From: UBA4416 sp036676295
GTDB taxonomy: Bacteria > Bacteroidota > Bacteroidia > B-17B0 > Aurantibacillaceae
Direction of reading: 5' to 3'
Assembly (NCBI GenBank): GCA_036676295.1
Contig: JAKFDE010000065.1
Span: forward strand, 1 to 64,000
DNA length: 64,000 nt
Below are positions 40,241-49,037 of the stretch, piece by piece. Under the pieces are notes generated by a model. That model was not told where the DNA came from, did no database searches, and saw only the letters and a program-made list of their open reading frames with translations. Both the position numbers and the translations under genes were made by a program. The stretch's first letter is position 1, and every line of letters starts with the position of its first letter.

Positions 40241-43200
40241 TTATCTTAGTAAAAGTACATCACCGGTTTTATCTATTTTTTTTGAGTCAATTGTTGTTGC
40301 TTTAATTTTCCATACATACACATCCTGTGTGCATAGTTTGCCTTTGTAATATCCATCCCAGCCAATTGTTAAATCTCTGGATACAAATAATAATTCTCCC
40401 CAACGTGAATAAATATTTAATTCATATTTATCCACACCTCTTATTACCGGATGGAATACATCGTTGTTTATGTCAGTGTTAGAAAAAGTTCCGCCATTAC
40501 TTCCATTTGGGTTTGGTGAAAATGCATTTGGCACTTCTATTTCGCTGTCTAATTTAGCAAGGATAAGAGTTGGTACATCTGTTATATCTTGACAGCCATG
40601 TTTATTGGTAACGGTTAAGGTAATTTCATAATCGCCTTCTGATTGATAATAATGTGTTGGGTTTTGAGCCGTAGAGGTTTGCAGGTCACCAAAATTCCAA
40701 TAAAAACTATTAGCATCAGGCGATGATTGATTAGTACATTCAACAGGTGTATTGGGAATAAATACAAGACCAGGATTCGCGCTAAAAAAAGCAGTTGGTT
40801 TAGAAAACACTTTAATGATTTTAGTTGAAGTGTCTTTGCATCCATAAGCATCACTTCCGATCAATTGTACCGTAAAAACTTTTGTGCTATTAACTTCATT
40901 ATTATAAAAAAGTTTGGTCGGATTTGGATCATTAGACGCATTACCATCACCAAAAGTCCATTGATAAGAAGCTACACCCGAAATATTTGAAAAATTGACA
41001 TTCAAGGCTGTACATCCACTATCAGGACTGGCTACGATGGTAAATTCAGGTTTAGGATGAACAACAAATGATACTAATAACGTGTCTTTGCAATTATTAA
41101 TAGAACTAGCAATGAGTTGTACGGTGTTTGTTATATTGGCTCCACTTGTATTTACAAAAGGTACTGAAACGTTTGTACTTGTTGAAGTCGTGAATCCAAA
41201 GTTCCAATTATAATTTGTAGCGCCTATTGATGAGTTAGTAAAGGTTAATACTTTGGGCGAACATGCAGGAGTATCTACAGAAAAATCAGCTTTTGGTTGA
41301 GGTAGTAATAGAATAGATTTGTTAATAGAATCTCGGCAACCATTACTGCTAATTGCCACAAAAGTACAGGTATAAGATTGATTACTGGTAGTGCTGGAAT
41401 TAGAATAAGTATGTAACCCAAATAATGAAGAAGATGTATTTCCGTCACCAAAATACCAGAAGGCAGAAGAAGCAGAAAGGCTGGTGTTACTTAAGGTTAC
41501 GGTTAAAGGCGAACAACCAACAGTTGGCGTCATGGCAAAAATAGGTTGTGGTTTTGCAAATACAACAGGATTACCATATGCTGTATCCACACATCCAAAA
41601 GCATTTGATGCAATTAATTGCACGGTGTATGTTACATCTGAAGTTGAATTATTTGTAAAGGTATGCACAGGGTTTGCAGAAGACGATGTAGGGCTACCAT
41701 CACCAAAATCCCATAAGTAACTTACGGCACCTAATACCGGTGGAAAATTTACTGCAAGCGGCGAGCATCCGCTATTTGGTATCATTGTAAAATTGAATAT
41801 GGGTCTTGGATAAGCGGTTACATTAAAGTTAATACTATCTCTACAGCCATTGCTGCTAATTGCAACTAATGTGCCTGTATAAGTTTGGATCAATAAAGTA
41901 GCATTGGTATATGTATGAGATAATGTGGCTAACGTTGATGTGCTTGTTGTTAGGTCCCCAAAATTCCAAGTATAAGAAGATGCACCTGTTGAATTATTGG
42001 TAAAGGTAGCAGCAACGGGCGAACAACCGGCCGGTCCACTTGTTGTGAGCGATGCGGTTGGATTAGGAAACACTGTAACGGTTTGGGTAAAATTATCGGT
42101 ACAGCCCAAAAGAGTTTGTGCAGTTAAGCTAACGGTGTAAATTTTGTTAGTGGTTAATGTATTGGTAAAAGCTTGTGCTGTATTTGTAGCAGTGGATGTA
42201 TTACCATTACCAAAATCCCAAACATACGAATCGGCATTGTTTGATTGATTGGTAAAATTGACTGTCAAAGTTGGACAACCGTTTGAAGGAGCTACAGAAA
42301 AACCAGAAGTAGGTTTAATGTTGATCGTAATATTCTGAGAAGTTGTATCTGAGCAATTAGCGGTATTAACAATTAATTGAACGGAATATGTGTTTTGGGC
42401 TGAGTACGTATGTGTAGGATTTTGGATAGTGGTTGTTGCTGTAGATGAAGCATCGCCAAAATCCCAATGCCAGGATGTGATCGGATCTCCTGCTGCAAAA
42501 GTAGAATTGTCGGTAAAGGAGGATGTAGAAAATGCACAGGCAGTAGTTACAGGAAATGCGGCCACAGGCTTTTGATAAACTGTAATTGGCGCTGTAAATG
42601 TATGAATACAAGTATTTGCTGCTGTTACTGTTAACGAGGCTGCAAAACTTCCAATGCTATTATAATTTTGAGTTGGGGGATTTTGTCCTGAAAAAATATT
42701 ACCATTTCCGAAATTCCAATCCCAGGCAACAGCGCTTGTAGATAAGTCTGTAAATTCAGCTCCGGAAATAATATTACAACCTTTATTTGGAGTTAAACTA
42801 AAACTCGCTATTGGTTTTGGTAAAATAGTAATAACTACTTTATCTGTATCTGTACAAGCAGTTCCGGCTCCGGGAATTAATGCTACAACCGAAACCGTGT
42901 AAGTGCCTGGATTAGCATAGGTATAAGATTGGGGACCAAATGGCTTTGCAACAAATCCACCTCCGTCACCAAAGTTCCATCGATAACTATATCCCGCAGA
43001 GCTTGAATTGGTAAAGGTAATAGAAGTATTTTGACATAGTGGTTGTGCCGGAGCGATAAGACCCGCGCTTGGAGGATTGACAATTGTTACGCTGATTACT
43101 TGAACATCTACCCCACATAAGTTACTATCACTTAATTGAACAGAATAAGTACCTACAGAAGGATAAGAAATGGTTGAGGGAGAACTTGGAGGCCAGGGAT

Positions 43201-44017
43201 TCCAGCCAACAATCGAGTCATGACCTAAACCCCAATAATTTCCGAAATTCCATTTTTCTTGTCGTTGAAATGTATTTCCCTGAGGCACGCAATTACGGTT
43301 TGTTGAGTTGGTAAATGTAAAACTATTGTCGGGCCAGCATTTGATAAAGGCTGATGGCGTGATAGCGGCATCATCTAAATCATAAATTTGAATAGGATTG
43401 AAGTTTGCTGTTGTTGGTGCGGGTGTACAATAATTTTGAGCGGTTAAGGTTACCATCGTTTGGCAATTAACAGTTCCTCGGTTATAGGTATGTGAAATGG
43501 TTTGCCCTAAATTTGTATAATCAAAAGTTTGAACAGGAGTTCCATCTCCAAAATTCCAGGTAAACCAAGTTGTTTCAGAAACATCGGTGCTCGAATTAGT
43601 AAACAATAGAGCTTTTGGAGCACAGGCTGTCGTAACTCCTCCAATCGGAATTTGAATAGACGCATTTACCGGTTTTTCCATTACGGCTATTCCGGTTAAA
43701 GTACAGTTTAATGAAGGAATGGTTAATGTGATTTGAAAAGTATCAGGGCTGGCAGAGTTATAAATATGATTAATTAATGAATTTGCGGTGTAAGAAGCTC
43801 CGGTGGTATTAGAAGAACCATCTCCCCAATTAATGGTGTATGCGCCCCAACTTGTATTTGAAGCCACATTCATGTTGTAGCTTACAGCACCTGTACAACT
43901 AACAAAGTAAGGTCTGTTCGATAAATTTCCCAGATAATCATAAACTTGCGGGCACTGTGCATCTATTTGTTTTGCAGACAAAACAATAAATAGAATATAC
44001 AGTAGTCGTTTAATCAT
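40241..44017 (-). CDS. Large PKD-repeat adhesin with type B sorting domain
   Basis: 1258 residues. Signal peptide ending AKQIDAQ, then about a dozen PKD domains, each with a YxWNFGDG-type core (WNFGDGTPVQTF, WNFGDGGGF, WDFGDASSTATT, WTFGDGNASND), then a gliding-motility-associated C-terminal domain: VPNAFSPNPNGSNGGTF, LNIYSRWGELLF, GWDGYYKGKLCTQDVYVWKI. That tail is the type B signal for type IX secretion with attachment through PorP/SprF. Function: surface adhesin or matrix protein. The next two genes (13 bases on, then PorP) form its secretion partners. Confidence 0.92.
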   Translation of the reverse strand: MIKRLLYILFIVLSAKQIDAQCPQVYDYLGNLSNRPYFVSCTGAVSYNMNVASNTSWGAYTINWGDGSSNTTGASYTANSLINHIYNSASPDTFQITLTIPSLNCTLTGIAVMEKPVNASIQIPIGGVTTACAPKALLFTNSSTDVSETTWFTWNFGDGTPVQTFDYTNLGQTISHTYNRGTVNCQTMVTLTAQNYCTPAPTTANFNPIQIYDLDDAAITPSAFIKCWPDNSFTFTNSTNRNCVPQGNTFQRQEKWNFGNYWGLGHDSIVGWNPWPPSSPSTISYPSVGTYSVQLSDSNLCGVDVQVISVTIVNPPSAGLIAPAQPLCQNTSITFTNSSSAGYSYRWNFGDGGGFVAKPFGPQSYTYANPGTYTVSVVALIPGAGTACTDTDKVVITILPKPIASFSLTPNKGCNIISGAEFTDLSTSAVAWDWNFGNGNIFSGQNPPTQNYNSIGSFAASLTVTAANTCIHTFTAPITVYQKPVAAFPVTTACAFSTSSFTDNSTFAAGDPITSWHWDFGDASSTATTTIQNPTHTYSAQNTYSVQLIVNTANCSDTTSQNITINIKPTSGFSVAPSNGCPTLTVNFTNQSNNADSYVWDFGNGNTSTATNTAQAFTNTLTTNKIYTVSLTAQTLLGCTDNFTQTVTVFPNPTASLTTSGPAGCSPVAATFTNNSTGASSYTWNFGDLTTSTSTLATLSHTYTNATLLIQTYTGTLVAISSNGCRDSINFNVTAYPRPIFNFTMIPNSGCSPLAVNFPPVLGAVSYLWDFGDGSPTSSSANPVHTFTNNSTSDVTYTVQLIASNAFGCVDTAYGNPVVFAKPQPIFAMTPTVGCSPLTVTLSNTSLSASSAFWYFGDGNTSSSLFGLHTYSNSSTTSNQSYTCTFVAISSNGCRDSINKSILLLPQPKADFSVDTPACSPKVLTFTNSSIGATNYNWNFGFTTSTSTNVSVPFVNTSGANITNTVQLIASSINNCKDTLLVSFVVHPKPEFTIVASPDSGCTALNVNFSNISGVASYQWTFGDGNASNDPNPTKLFYNNEVNSTKVFTVQLIGSDAYGCKDTSTKIIKVFSKPTAFFSANPGLVFIPNTPVECTNQSSPDANSFYWNFGDLQTSTAQNPTHYYQSEGDYEITLTVTNKHGCQDITDVPTLILAKLDSEIEVPNAFSPNPNGSNGGTFSNTDINNDVFHPVIRGVDKYELNIYSRWGELLFVSRDLTIGWDGYYKGKLCTQDVYVWKIKATTIDSKKIDKTGDVLLLR

Positions 44018-44035
44018 ATTAATTTTTAAAATAAA

Positions 44036-44404
44036 AACAGGTTCTATAAGCCGAGTTCTGTCTTATCCGCCAGCTGGCGGATAACTTCCATCATTTATCT
44101 ATGCAGCCTACCCTCCTTAACATAACTTGCGTTATTACGACGAGCCGCCGTAAATTTAAGGTTTACATGGCCTTACAACATAAGAGGTTTATCCTATGCA
44201 GCTGTTGCCAGTTGCACATGTGAGCTCTTACCTCACATTTTCACTATCACCAAGATTGTAACATCTTGGCTACCTGGTTTTCTGTGACACTATCTGTTAT
44301 GTTTTTATTCCTAAAAACATACCCATTTTTTCAAATGGCAAATTGCTCTGCGTTGCCCGGACTTTCCTCCCTTAAAATAAAGAGCGATGAAACAAACCTG
44401 TTTT
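44036..44404 (-). ncRNA. rnpB: RNase P RNA (bacterial class A)
   Basis: On the minus strand the 5' part carries GGGAGGAAAGTCCGGGC (P4 5' half and neighbours, ~44356-44373) and the 3' end carries ACAGAACTCGGCTTAT, the two diagnostic ends of RNase P RNA. The terminal helix P1 is formed by AACAGGTT at the 5' end and AACCTGTT at the 3' end. It matures tRNA 5' ends as the catalytic RNA. A perfect 22-bp palindrome (44063-44084) sits in a peripheral helix near the 3' end. Confidence 0.93.
44063..44084. repeat. Perfect palindrome inside rnpB
   Basis: Centre CCGCCAGCTGGCGG, extended by TTAT/ATAA on each side, without any loop bases. Much more GC-rich than the surrounding gene. Likely a dispersed palindrome inserted in a variable helix. 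Confidence 0.6.
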
Positions 44405-44487
44405 GTATAAAGTTAAGAAATTTGCTGGGATTATAATGAGTTTCCGAAGAATTTTTACTAAAAATTTAATGTTAATCCTTTAAATTT

Positions 44488-44997
44488 TTAGGACGATATT
44501 TTGCTTAATTCGTCTATAAATTTATTAGCTCTGTCCTCGGCTAATAGGTCTAAAATCAACATTAATGTAGCTTGAATCAAAAGACCAAAACCGATGCCTT
44601 TCCAAAAAGTTTGGCCAGATCTGAAAAACAGAATTACCAAGACAAGACCAATGATCGCTAAACCAATTTCTATGATCTTATAAATTCCAAAATTTTTGAT
44701 GACCTGATCCATTCTTGGTAACTCCTCGGTTTTTATTTTTGACGGCTCATTTTTTATAATGAACTCAACCCGCATAGTGTCTTTTGGCGAACGTAAGTAA
44801 ACGGTTGTTCCAACTACTAATTGTATAATTCCAATAATTAATAAGGGATATGCCAAACCGTTATAAAATGAATATTTTATAACAAACCAAAATATAAGAG
44901 CCAGTGAAATTGAAATTAAGCCAATCACAATGAAGAAAAAGCTTTCAATTTTTTCTTCGGTAAAATATGTTTTAATAAAGTCAATATCAGGATCCAT
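44488..44997 (-). CDS. Four-helix membrane protein, partner of the SpoIIE phosphatase gene
   Basis: About 169 residues from MDPDIDFIKTYF (44997); the frame reaches 45039 but would overlap the phosphatase gene further. Four hydrophobic segments: ~20-45, 48-70, ~108-130 and ~133-155, with a polar stretch between (RSPKDTMRVEFIIKNEPSK). No catalytic motif seen. It overlaps no more than a few bases with the end of the upstream gene, so they are co-transcribed; such membrane proteins are commonly found next to TPR-SpoIIE genes in Bacteroidota. Function unknown. Confidence 0.65.
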   Translation of the reverse strand: MDPDIDFIKTYFTEEKIESFFFIVIGLISISLALIFWFVIKYSFYNGLAYPLLIIGIIQLVVGTTVYLRSPKDTMRVEFIIKNEPSKIKTEELPRMDQVIKNFGIYKIIEIGLAIIGLVLVILFFRSGQTFWKGIGFGLLIQATLMLILDLLAEDRANKFIDELSKISS

Positions 44998-45014
44998 TTC
45001 AGTTTTATTCGTTC

Positions 45015-47063
45015 TTAGAATGCGATCCCGATAATACAAACATCATCCACTTGCTCCAAGTTACCTTGCCATTGTTCAAAAACAGAATTGAGCTTTTCGT
45101 TTTGTGAGTTTAAACTTAGGGTTACATTTTCGAGTAGCAGTTCTTCCAGTTGTTTATACTTGAATTTTTTACCTCTTGGTCCACCAAACTGATCGGGATA
45201 ACCATCCGTATAAAGGTATAACGAATCGTTTTTCTGGTAGTGTAAGGTAAAGGTGTCAAACGTATCTGTTTTAATTCCTTTACCAACGGGCATTTTATTG
45301 CAACTTAAATGTTGTAATTCGTTATTTCTAATTAGCGCCGGTGAGTTATTGGCAGCAGCATACGTGATGAGATTCTTCTTTAGATCAATGCAAAGTAAAA
45401 TGCCATCAAAGCCATCATTTTGTTTGTCTTTACCAATTGTATCAATTAATCTATCACGTACATAATCAAATATTTTACCAGGCTCTGCAATATTTCGTTC
45501 CTTAATAGCTTCATTTAAAAAGCCAATATTCAATAAACTCATAAAAGCACCGGGAACGCCATGTCCGGTACTATCACAACAAGCCAGATAAAACAGATCA
45601 TCCTTTTTTGTAGCCCAGGTAAAATCACCACTTACAATATCTTTTGGTTTAAATAAAATGAAATGATTGATCTGGTTTTCTAATAGCATTTCTTCATTTG
45701 CTAACAAAGCCGTTTGTATTTTTTTTGCATAGTTGATCGAATCAACGATCTCTTTTTGTTTTTCACTTAATTGTTCTTTTTGGTGGGAAATTTCCTGATT
45801 GGCATTTTCAAGCAAACTATTTTTAGTTTCTAATAGTCGGCTATTTTTACGTTTTTGTATAAAAGCCCAGATAGCAATTGAAAAAAGTAAAACAAAGAAA
45901 GCTAAAGCCCCATAAGTGATATAGCGTTTGTTTTTTTCAATTTCAAATTCTGCTTTGTTTTTTGCTATTTCAAGATCCTTTTTTTCAACGTCAAATTTTG
46001 TTTGCATCTCAGCCATGCTTTCATCAAGTCTTTTTCCATATATAGAATCTTTTAATACAATTAATGAATCAGAGTATCTAAACGCTTTTTCCAGATCCCC
46101 CATTGTATTATAATAGTTAGATAAATTTGTATATAGGTTTTCAAGATTTTCAGGATTTTTAGTTATTTGATATAAAACTCTTGAGTAGTTATAATATTCC
46201 AATGCTTTTTTAGGATTCTTGAGTTGCATATAAGCTTCCGCTAAATTATTGGCAACAGATGTTTGTCCTTCAAAATTTTTAAGGTCTTCGAATTTTTTTA
46301 AAGCCTTTTCTAAATAAATAATGCCTTCTTTAGGTTTTTTTTGCATTAAATATAAACCGCCAAGATTGTTGTAATTCCATACAACAGAAGTGTTGTCGTG
46401 TAATTCTTCGCGTACTTTTGTTGATAATAGAAAAAATTTCTCAGCAGAGTCAAGACGTTTGTTCTCCGCATATATTATTCCCATCGTATTGTAAACATTT
46501 CCAATCGTCACTTTGTTTCCATGTTTTTGTGCAATATATTCTGCTTTTCTTATTTGTTTTTCTGATTGGTTAAAATTGTATTGTTGGCTATATATATTAG
46601 AAATATTAACTAAGGAATTAATAATATTGGAAGTATCTTTTATTTGCTCAAAATATTTTAACCCTTCAAGTGTATTATATAAAGCGTTTTTGAATTGTAA
46701 TTTCATAGCAAAACCTGATCCTAATTTGTGATAAAGTTTGCCCTTATAGCTTATTGAAACATCTTTGGGTAGATTGTTGACAATTGGTGTGATGAGTTCA
46801 ATAATAGAATCGGCATAATCATATTGATAAAATACAGTAGATAAAGTAATAGCTGATTTATAGTGGTGGTTAGTATTAGGGCATTGTTTACCTATGGCAT
46901 ACGCTTGTTTAGCCAAATCGTAAGATTTAGCCAGATTTTTTGAGAGATTTTTGTGCGATTCAGTACAAAGGTTGTTAATCGTTATAGTATCACATTCTTG
47001 CGCTTGCAATGCGGAGTAAATGCTAAGTCTAAAAATAATAAAAATGAATAAGGTAATTCTCAT
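45015..47063 (-). CDS. TPR - membrane - SpoIIE-type PP2C serine phosphatase
   Basis: About 682 residues. Signal peptide (MRITLFIFIIFRLSIYSALQA), TPR repeats at ~40-330 (SIVNTLVNISNIYSQQY-like, VYNTMGIIYAENKRLDSAEK, NNLGGLYLMQKKPKEGIIYL), a membrane helix near 385-405, a short coiled coil, and a C-terminal SpoIIE/PP2C domain (FILFKPKDIVSGDFTWATKK, ACCDSTGHGVPGAFMSLL, YTDGYPDQFGG) with the metal-binding Asp residues. It probably senses periplasmic or cytosolic partners through TPRs and dephosphorylates an anti-sigma antagonist. No STAS or kinase partner is in the window. Confidence 0.9.
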   Translation of the reverse strand: MRITLFIFIIFRLSIYSALQAQECDTITINNLCTESHKNLSKNLAKSYDLAKQAYAIGKQCPNTNHHYKSAITLSTVFYQYDYADSIIELITPIVNNLPKDVSISYKGKLYHKLGSGFAMKLQFKNALYNTLEGLKYFEQIKDTSNIINSLVNISNIYSQQYNFNQSEKQIRKAEYIAQKHGNKVTIGNVYNTMGIIYAENKRLDSAEKFFLLSTKVREELHDNTSVVWNYNNLGGLYLMQKKPKEGIIYLEKALKKFEDLKNFEGQTSVANNLAEAYMQLKNPKKALEYYNYSRVLYQITKNPENLENLYTNLSNYYNTMGDLEKAFRYSDSLIVLKDSIYGKRLDESMAEMQTKFDVEKKDLEIAKNKAEFEIEKNKRYITYGALAFFVLLFSIAIWAFIQKRKNSRLLETKNSLLENANQEISHQKEQLSEKQKEIVDSINYAKKIQTALLANEEMLLENQINHFILFKPKDIVSGDFTWATKKDDLFYLACCDSTGHGVPGAFMSLLNIGFLNEAIKERNIAEPGKIFDYVRDRLIDTIGKDKQNDGFDGILLCIDLKKNLITYAAANNSPALIRNNELQHLSCNKMPVGKGIKTDTFDTFTLHYQKNDSLYLYTDGYPDQFGGPRGKKFKYKQLEELLLENVTLSLNSQNEKLNSVFEQWQGNLEQVDDVCIIGIAF

Positions 47064-47159
47064 AACATAAAAATACAATTTTCTGCTAAATAATAAAGTT
47101 GAAACTTATATCTCTGTAAAATCAATTGCCAAAAGGCTATGATTGGTTATTTAAATTCA

Positions 47160-47194
47160 ATTAAAAAGGCAGCTGTTTTAGCTGCCTTTTTAAT
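47160..47194 (-). terminator. Strong intrinsic terminator after the leader-peptide genes
   Basis: ATTAAAAAGGCAGCT, loop, AGCTGCCTTTTTAAT: a perfect stem with a T run, 33 bases after the second peptide gene. It separates the peptide operon from the phosphatase gene. Confidence 0.9.
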
Positions 47195-47226
47195 TTATCA
47201 TCGAGATTAATTAAACAAATTGGTTA

Positions 47227-47379
47227 CTAATATCTTGGCCCTTCAGAAGTGGCTACTTGTCTAACAGTTGTAGTTGCTGTCTCTGTTCCACCAACCATTT
47301 TTTCTAACTGATTTTTTTCTAATTTTTGAATAGTTGATTTTGTTTCTTTTTTAGTTGATTTTTTAAATAAGTTTTTCAT
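47227..47379 (-). CDS. Double-glycine leader peptide, 50 residues (paralogue 1)
   Basis: A short gene on the minus strand. The leader MKNLFKKSTKKETKSTIQ + KLEKNQLEKMVGG ends in Gly-Gly at residues 30-31; the remainder TETATTTVRQVATSEGPRY (19 residues) would be the exported core. The leader has the LEKxQLEK(M/V)(V/I)GG pattern of peptides processed by C39-peptidase ABC exporters in Bacteroidota. There is no Cys, Ser/Cys pairing or other obvious modification site apart from Thr and Ser residues and a C-terminal Tyr. Coding reality is supported by the paralogue at 47407-47565: in the leader 22 of 31 residues are the same, while the cores diverge. No exporter is in the window. The terminator follows. 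Confidence 0.85.
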   Translation of the reverse strand: MKNLFKKSTKKETKSTIQKLEKNQLEKMVGGTETATTTVRQVATSEGPRY

Positions 47380-47406
47380 TTTGTATTGAACTTAAAGATT
47401 AATATT

Positions 47407-47565
47407 TTATCTGATTAAACTTGAAAACCCTTTGCTTTCATCTTGGATAGAAGTCAATGGTTTTGTTTCTGTTCCACCAATTACTTTTTCTAATTGAGTT
47501 TTGTCTAATTTCTGAACAGATGATTTTGTTTCTTTTTTAGCTGATTTTTTAAATAGATTTTTCAT
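47407..47565 (-). CDS. Double-glycine leader peptide, 52 residues (paralogue 2)
   Basis: The first gene of the two. The leader MKNLFKKSAKKETKSSVQ + KLDKTQLEKVIGG is nearly the same as in the neighbouring gene and again ends in Gly30-Gly31; the core starts with the same TET and continues KPLTSIQDESKGFSSLIR (21 residues in all). It lies 27 bases upstream of paralogue 1 in the same direction; the pair diverges from rimO, whose start is 122 bases away. Such leader-core pairs in Bacteroidota are typically secreted peptides (bacteriocin- or signal-like). Whether the core is modified cannot be seen. Confidence 0.85.
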   Translation of the reverse strand: MKNLFKKSAKKETKSSVQKLDKTQLEKVIGGTETKPLTSIQDESKGFSSLIR

Positions 47566-47687
47566 AATAAAGGGTTAAAGTTTATGCTAAAATATATAAA
47601 ATATTCGATTAATTGCATAAAATCAAAGATTAACAAGAAAAACCAAAGATTTATGTAAGCTAAAAAAGTGGTATCTTCGCCAAATCA

Positions 47688-49001
47688 ATGAAGACTAAAA
47701 CAAGAAAAAAGAATTCTGTCAATGTAGTTACACTTGGATGTAGCAAAAACATTGTAGATAGCGAAGTATTAATGGGTCAGTTAAAGGCCAATAACTTTAG
47801 TGTTGAGCACGAAAGTAAAGACGATAATCATCAGATCGTTATTATTAATACCTGTGGTTTTGTGGAAAACGCAAAACAAGAAAGTATTGATACTATTTTA
47901 CGTTATGTAGATGCTAAAAAAGAGGGTTCTATTGAGAAATTATATGTTACAGGTTGCTTGAGCGAGCGCTATAAAGCCGATCTGGAAAAAGAAATTCCGG
48001 ATGTGGATGCATACTTTGGAACCAGAGAATTACCTAAGATCTTAAAAACACTAAAAGCAGATTACAAAAAAGAATTAGTTGGAGAACGATTATTAACGAC
48101 CCCAAACCATTTTGCCTATTTTAAAATTAGCGAAGGCTGCGACAGACCTTGCAGTTTTTGTGCTATTCCATTAATGCGTGGCGGACATATTTCTGAACCA
48201 ATTGAACAATTAGTGAGTCGTGCTAAAATATTGGCGGCTAAAGGCACTAAAGAACTCTTATTAATAGCTCAGGATCTAACCTATTACGGATTAGATATTT
48301 ATAAAAAACGAGAGTTAGCTAATTTAGTAGATCAATTAAGTGATGTAGAAGGAATTGACTGGATTCGTTTACACTATGCATTTCCTAGTGGTTTTCCTAT
48401 GGATGTGTTAGATGTAATGAATAAAAAAAGCAATGTGTGTAATTATTTAGATATGCCTTTGCAGCACATCAGCGACAATATGCTAAAAAGCATGCGTCGT
48501 GGTATTTCTAAACAAAAAACAATTGATACGGTTAATCAAATAAGAGATAAAGTACCGGGCATTGCTATTCGTACTACTTTAATTGCAGGATATCCGGGCG
48601 AAACGCAACAAGATCATGAAGAAATGTTGCAATGGGTTTCTGATTCTAAATTTGAACGCTTGGGTATTTTTACTTATTCGCACGAAGAAAATACGCACGC
48701 ACATTTATTAAAAGATGACGTGAAGGAAAAAGTGAAGAAAGAACGTGCCGATGCTGTTATGCAAGTGCAACAGGAAATTTCTTATAATCTAAATCAGGAA
48801 AAGATTGGTAAAACGTATAAAGTTTTATTTGACAGAAAAGAAAACGATTATTTTATTGGTCGTACTGAGTTCGATAGCCCGGATGTAGATAATGAAGTGT
48901 TAGTAAAAGCTACTGATGATAATTATATCAGAATAGGTGATTTTGCTAATGTGAAAATTAACGATGCCAGTGATTTTGATTTGTACGGCGAATTAATTTA
49001 A
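47688..49001 (+). CDS. rimO: Ribosomal protein S12 methylthiotransferase RimO
   Basis: 437 residues, full length. Radical-SAM enzyme of the MiaB family that adds a methylthio group to an Asp of ribosomal protein S12. NVVTLGCSKNIVDSEVLMGQ and the other two Cys (NTCGFV, VTGCLSERY) hold the auxiliary cluster; SEGCDRPCSFCAIPLMRGG holds the radical-SAM cluster; a C-terminal TRAM domain (~370-437) follows. It starts 34 bases after a TATCTTCG promoter-like box (47672) ... at the ATG. It is divergent from the peptide genes and is a housekeeping enzyme, so I do not link it to them. Confidence 0.97.
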   Translation: MKTKTRKKNSVNVVTLGCSKNIVDSEVLMGQLKANNFSVEHESKDDNHQIVIINTCGFVENAKQESIDTILRYVDAKKEGSIEKLYVTGCLSERYKADLEKEIPDVDAYFGTRELPKILKTLKADYKKELVGERLLTTPNHFAYFKISEGCDRPCSFCAIPLMRGGHISEPIEQLVSRAKILAAKGTKELLLIAQDLTYYGLDIYKKRELANLVDQLSDVEGIDWIRLHYAFPSGFPMDVLDVMNKKSNVCNYLDMPLQHISDNMLKSMRRGISKQKTIDTVNQIRDKVPGIAIRTTLIAGYPGETQQDHEEMLQWVSDSKFERLGIFTYSHEENTHAHLLKDDVKEKVKKERADAVMQVQQEISYNLNQEKIGKTYKVLFDRKENDYFIGRTEFDSPDVDNEVLVKATDDNYIRIGDFANVKINDASDFDLYGELI

Positions 49002-49037
49002 TAAAGTTATTGAAGAGAACGAAGCTGAAAGTACTAT

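Noticed and set aside
47688..49001. Radical-SAM enzyme next to the leader peptides as a peptide-modifying enzyme
   Set aside because: The protein has all features of housekeeping RimO (UPF0004 cysteines, TRAM domain), is divergent from the peptides, and the peptide cores have no Cys.
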